The position numbers were made by a program, and so were the translations under genes. This document shows positions 61,785 to 64,000 of a DNA stretch of 64,000 nucleotides, in pieces. The stretch comes from Chryseobacterium sp. c4a (GTDB taxonomy: Bacteria; Bacteroidota; Bacteroidia; Flavobacteriales; Weeksellaceae), in the NCBI RefSeq assembly GCF_009900745.1, contig NZ_WXVU01000012.1, forward strand, positions 1-64,000, in the 5' to 3' direction. Numbering within the stretch: position 1 is the stretch's first letter; the number at the start of each line of letters is the position of its first letter. Under the pieces are notes generated by a model that searched no databases, was not told the origin of the DNA, and worked only from the letters and a program-made list of their open reading frames with translations.

Positions 61785-62549
61785 CTAATAAGTATATTTT
61801 CTATAATAAACCTCAGGATTTTCTTTTATATCTCTTCTTTTCTCAATCCAATTTCCGAATTTATCTCTTTTATATAAATATTCTTTAGGGTCTTGAGACA
61901 GTGTATTATCTTTAGAATTAGTAAAAGTCGTAATTTTTGTTTGCTTAAGGCTATCAATATTATATTGCTTATTGAAATAGTCTTTTCTCCAAGTCGTTAT
62001 TGTCTGGTCATTATTATATTTATATATTTCAACACGTCTAATTTCCTTGTTTTTTTTAACTCCATTTTCAATTTCGTCCCATACTCCTGATTCTACAAAT
62101 TTTATAAGACGTCCACGATGATCGTACTTTTTTACATTGCCCGAATAAATTGTATCTGATTTTGCTTCTCTTTTTCTTAATCTTTCAATTAATTTATTAT
62201 CAATATTATTTGAAAAATATATATGCTTTATAACAAATTTCCTTCCCAAAACATTTTCACTTGAATTAAGCACTAAGTCATTATTTTTAAATTCGTAAAT
62301 ATGACAATTCGCATCAATTTTTATAGAATCATTTTCAATGATTTGATAACAAGTTTCTTCAATTATTTTAGGATTATTTTTTAAAGTATCTGCTTCGAAA
62401 ATTAGAATATTTGGTTCATTATATGTTTTAACTGAAATTAGAGAATCTAAAGAATTATCAAATTTTTCTAGCTCTGCATGAATTTCTTCATTAGAAGAAT
62501 TACAACTCAATAAAATAATAAACAAGGAGCAAAAATATATGAATTTCAT
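61785..62549 (-). CDS. Hypothetical lipoprotein
   Basis: This 254-residue protein has a lipoprotein signal (IILLSCNSS, Cys16). The rest is polar. The C-terminal half contains YKNN/YDHRG-type segments (KKYDHRGRLIKFVESG and EYLYKRDKFGNWIEKRRDIK), similar to RHS/YD-repeat-like strands found in many Bacteroidota lipoproteins. It has no enzymatic motif. It lies alone between two scraps of the same decayed gene family near the right end of the element, so it may be a late insertion or the immunity-like survivor of a lost gene. Confidence 0.65.
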   Translation of the reverse strand: MKFIYFCSLFIILLSCNSSNEEIHAELEKFDNSLDSLISVKTYNEPNILIFEADTLKNNPKIIEETCYQIIENDSIKIDANCHIYEFKNNDLVLNSSENVLGRKFVIKHIYFSNNIDNKLIERLRKREAKSDTIYSGNVKKYDHRGRLIKFVESGVWDEIENGVKKNKEIRRVEIYKYNNDQTITTWRKDYFNKQYNIDSLKQTKITTFTNSKDNTLSQDPKEYLYKRDKFGNWIEKRRDIKENPEVYYRKYTY

Positions 62550-62799
62550 TTATTGTGATTTTTTTAATATTACAAACATCTTTTCGAAGTTTGCGAAGTG
62601 GCAAAAAATTTAAGATAAAAATTTCGATTTAGACGCAAACGTCACAAAAGCCAGTTGTATGGGCTAATTTAACAAAAAAACCAATATAAGAGATGATAAT
62701 CTGATAAGTAAGAAAAATTATGCTGTAAAAAATGAAATCAGTGAGTTTAACATATGGAAAAAGCCCTCTGTAAGCAACACCGATCAAATATACATGAAT

Positions 62800-62960
62800 T
62801 ACAATTATCCAACTTTAACGTCTCTACTGTCCGAGCTTCATTCCATCCAAGAAGATACTTTACGTATTTATTTACAGTGAATTCTTGGACTGGGACTTAG
62901 TAGCCCTTTAATAGATATAAATCCAGCAGAAGAATAAGTAAAAACCTTACATCTAAATTG
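62800..62960 (+). pseudogene. Gene scrap, copy 2, homologous to 61351-61480
   Basis: The plus strand reads NYPTLTSLLSELHSIQEDTL then RIYLQ, a stop, and SSPLIDINPAEE, matching copy 1 in order and partly at DNA level (shared word TTTAATAGATATAAATC). Stops break the frame. The rest of 62550-63147 has no ORF. It marks a duplication around the lipoprotein gene. Confidence 0.5.
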
Positions 62961-63077
62961 ATTCATTCAAAAATTAACTCAATAAATGAGATAATTCTTA
63001 TATTTGGCTAACGAAACTAAAGTATATTTTAGTTGAGTTGTTAAGATTTTGTAGCATGATCCATAAGATATTGGAGT

Positions 63078-63096
63078 TGTGGCAAATTCGTGGCAC
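63078..63096. promoter_or_regulatory. Putative integrase arm-type sites, right end
   Basis: TGTGGCAA (63078-63085) and CGTGGCAC (63089-63096) lie about 55-70 bp inside attR. They match the TGTGGCAA cluster between attL and the integrase gene. Confidence 0.55.
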
Positions 63097-63147
63097 TTTT
63101 GAAAAGTAAATTTTAAATCATTTGATTTTCAATCACTTAAAACATTA

Positions 63148-63171
63148 GGTTCGAATCCCTCACTCTCCGCA
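63148..63171 (+). repeat. attR: isolated tRNA-Ser 3' end
   Basis: This is an exact 24-bp copy of 33716-33739 with no tRNA body upstream. It marks the right boundary of the element. Confidence 0.92.
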
Positions 63172-63180
63172 GAAACAAAA

Positions 63181-63209
63181 AAACCTACTGAATACCAGTA
63201 GTTTTTTTT
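63181..63209 (+). terminator. Original tRNA-Ser terminator, displaced
   Basis: The stem CTACTG / CAGTAG with loop AATAC is followed by a T-run, 10 nt past attR. Its position relative to attR is right for the native tRNA-Ser terminator before insertion. The following 63210-63742 contains no supported gene. Confidence 0.75.
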
Positions 63210-63742
63210 ATTAGACTTTCTGATCCCACATTCATTATTATTCCTTCTTAAAAAATTATCGGTTAGCATCTTCAAACACTTAATAAGTTTGTACTGATGA
63301 TAGTAACTTCTTATCTAAGTACCCTATTTAATAAATTTTCAAGGATAAAACAGACTTCTATAACTTTCGAAAATCACAAATCCAAAATATTTAAACTTTC
63401 CAGACAAATAGATATAAGTTCAATCTCAAAAAGCAAGAAAATTTACCAAAAACGAGACAACTAGAGGGCTTTTAGCTCATCCTGGTAATTAAACCAATTA
63501 TAAAAAACTGGTTTAATCATCAAAATAAGGCTTCTATTCCAGCCAAAATCAAAGTTTTCATTAATTTATTTAAAAAAAATATTTCAACAATTAATCCATA
63601 AAAAGTGAAATAATTAAACTCAAATCTTAGACTTTAATAATTAATAAACTTTAAATAAGTAATTGTATTAAAATATTAAATTAACAAAAATGACATTAGT
63701 TTTTTTTCGATATTTTCATTTTTTATTTGTCTACTAAATTAG

Positions 63743-63766
63743 TAGATTTGTCCCGTTATCGATAAC
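63743..63766 (+). promoter_or_regulatory. Promoter box and palindrome before the last gene
   Basis: TAGATTTG (63743-63750) fits the Bacteroidota -7 element. Five bases later is a perfect 12-bp palindrome GTTATCGATAAC (63755-63766), in the start-site region where an operator could act. The ATG follows 32 nt further on. Confidence 0.45.
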
Positions 63767-63798
63767 AACATATACCATTAATTTATTTTTTAATAACT

Positions 63799-64000
63799 AT
63801 GAAAAAATTATTATTTGTAGCAGTTTTATTAACTGGTACAACACTAGGATTTGCTAACACTTTAGCTTCTGACATTATAAATACAAAATCGAATAGTCTG
63901 AAAAGTGAGAAAACAGTAAAATCTCAGACTAAAAAAGCCGTCCTTTCAAAGAATAAAAGTAAAACAAATGCAAAAGCTAAGGCAGCATGGTTTAGTGACT
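63799..64000 (+). CDS. Small exported lysine-rich protein, partial
   Basis: The frame starts MKKLLFVAVLLTGTTLGFAN, a clear Sec signal peptide, and continues with a lysine/serine-rich segment (KTVKSQTKKAVLSKNKSK) to the window edge at residue 67. No family can be named from the visible part. It belongs to the chromosome beyond the integrated element. Confidence 0.65.
   Translation, partial: MKKLLFVAVLLTGTTLGFANTLASDIINTKSNSLKSEKTVKSQTKKAVLSKNKSKTNAKAKAAWFSD

Larger units (their letters stand above)
33716..63171. mobile_element. Integrated element in tRNA-Ser, remnant conjugative element with cargo (about 29.4 kb)
   Basis: The limits are set by two exact 24-bp copies of the tRNA-Ser 3' end. 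The integrase gene is next to the intact tRNA. TGTGGCAA-like repeats lie near both ends. RteC, an excisionase-like HTH gene and traM/traN/DUF4099 remains identify it as a relative of CTnDOT-type Bacteroidota conjugative elements. It has lost most transfer genes and carries secreted-protein, metabolic and regulatory cargo. The displaced tRNA terminator lies just past the right end. Confidence 0.88.

Overview
The window looks like chromosome from a flavobacterium of the Chryseobacterium/Weeksellaceae type. The DNA is AT-rich. Recognisable promoters follow the Bacteroidota pattern (TTG, about 19 nt, TAnnTTTG). There are type IX secretion (T9SS) C-terminal sorting domains, a TonB receptor paired with a DUF4249 lipoprotein, a DUF2723 protein and Bacteroidota-type conjugative-element genes. 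Species was inferred from these family signatures only; no database was searched.

Bases 1-33650 are core or ordinary accessory chromosome. An IS3-family transposase end opens the window. A tRNA-Lys(UUU) region follows (about 0.97-6.23 kb). It holds four identical-looking tRNA-Lys genes, one alone and three in tandem, plus two orphan copies of the tRNA terminator. Between these copies sit accessory genes: small unknowns, a PhlG-like hydrolase with an AraC regulator, and a lone PD-(D/E)XK nuclease. Next come an S66 (MccF/LD-carboxypeptidase) peptidase, two DJ-1/PfpI-type proteins, a tripartite efflux operon (TolC, HlyD, MFS) with a divergent AraC regulator, DUF2723, SDR, RidA-like and Crp genes, and three small immunity-like genes. 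The last part holds a TlpA-like thioredoxin, the TonB receptor/DUF4249 pair, a DUF1275 protein, a second Crp, a VOC protein, a histidine kinase/response regulator pair and a decayed LytTR regulator.

Bases 33716-63171 form one integrated element of about 29.4 kb. It is inserted in the 3' end of tRNA-Ser(UGA). The left copy of a 24-bp repeat completes the tRNA and the right copy lies alone at 63148-63171. A tyrosine integrase lies next to the tRNA, and TGTGGCAA-like putative integrase arm sites lie near both ends. The left arm is a collapsed integrative conjugative element: integrase, an HTH scrap, a frameshifted traN, a traM tail joined to a truncated DUF4099 gene, an excisionase-like HTH gene and rteC. 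Almost the whole transfer operon is missing.

The rest of the element is cargo. It has a family of T9SS-sorted LamG-like secreted proteins (one complete copy at 43 kb, three in tandem at 50-55 kb, one pseudogene at 39 kb) and a broken second rteC. An FMN hydroxy-acid oxidase, an ICMT-like methyltransferase and an AraC/isochorismatase/pirin/cupin group follow. Further along are two overlapping HTH genes, an operon of three secreted head/fibre-like proteins with a TPR-LuxR-type membrane regulator, and a lipoprotein flanked by homologous gene scraps. In the LamG family the secretion ends are conserved and the middle is divergent, a mosaic suited to recombinational variation. This is the most interesting signal in the window.

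Beyond the right end lie the displaced tRNA-Ser terminator and the start of a small secreted-protein gene cut by the window edge.
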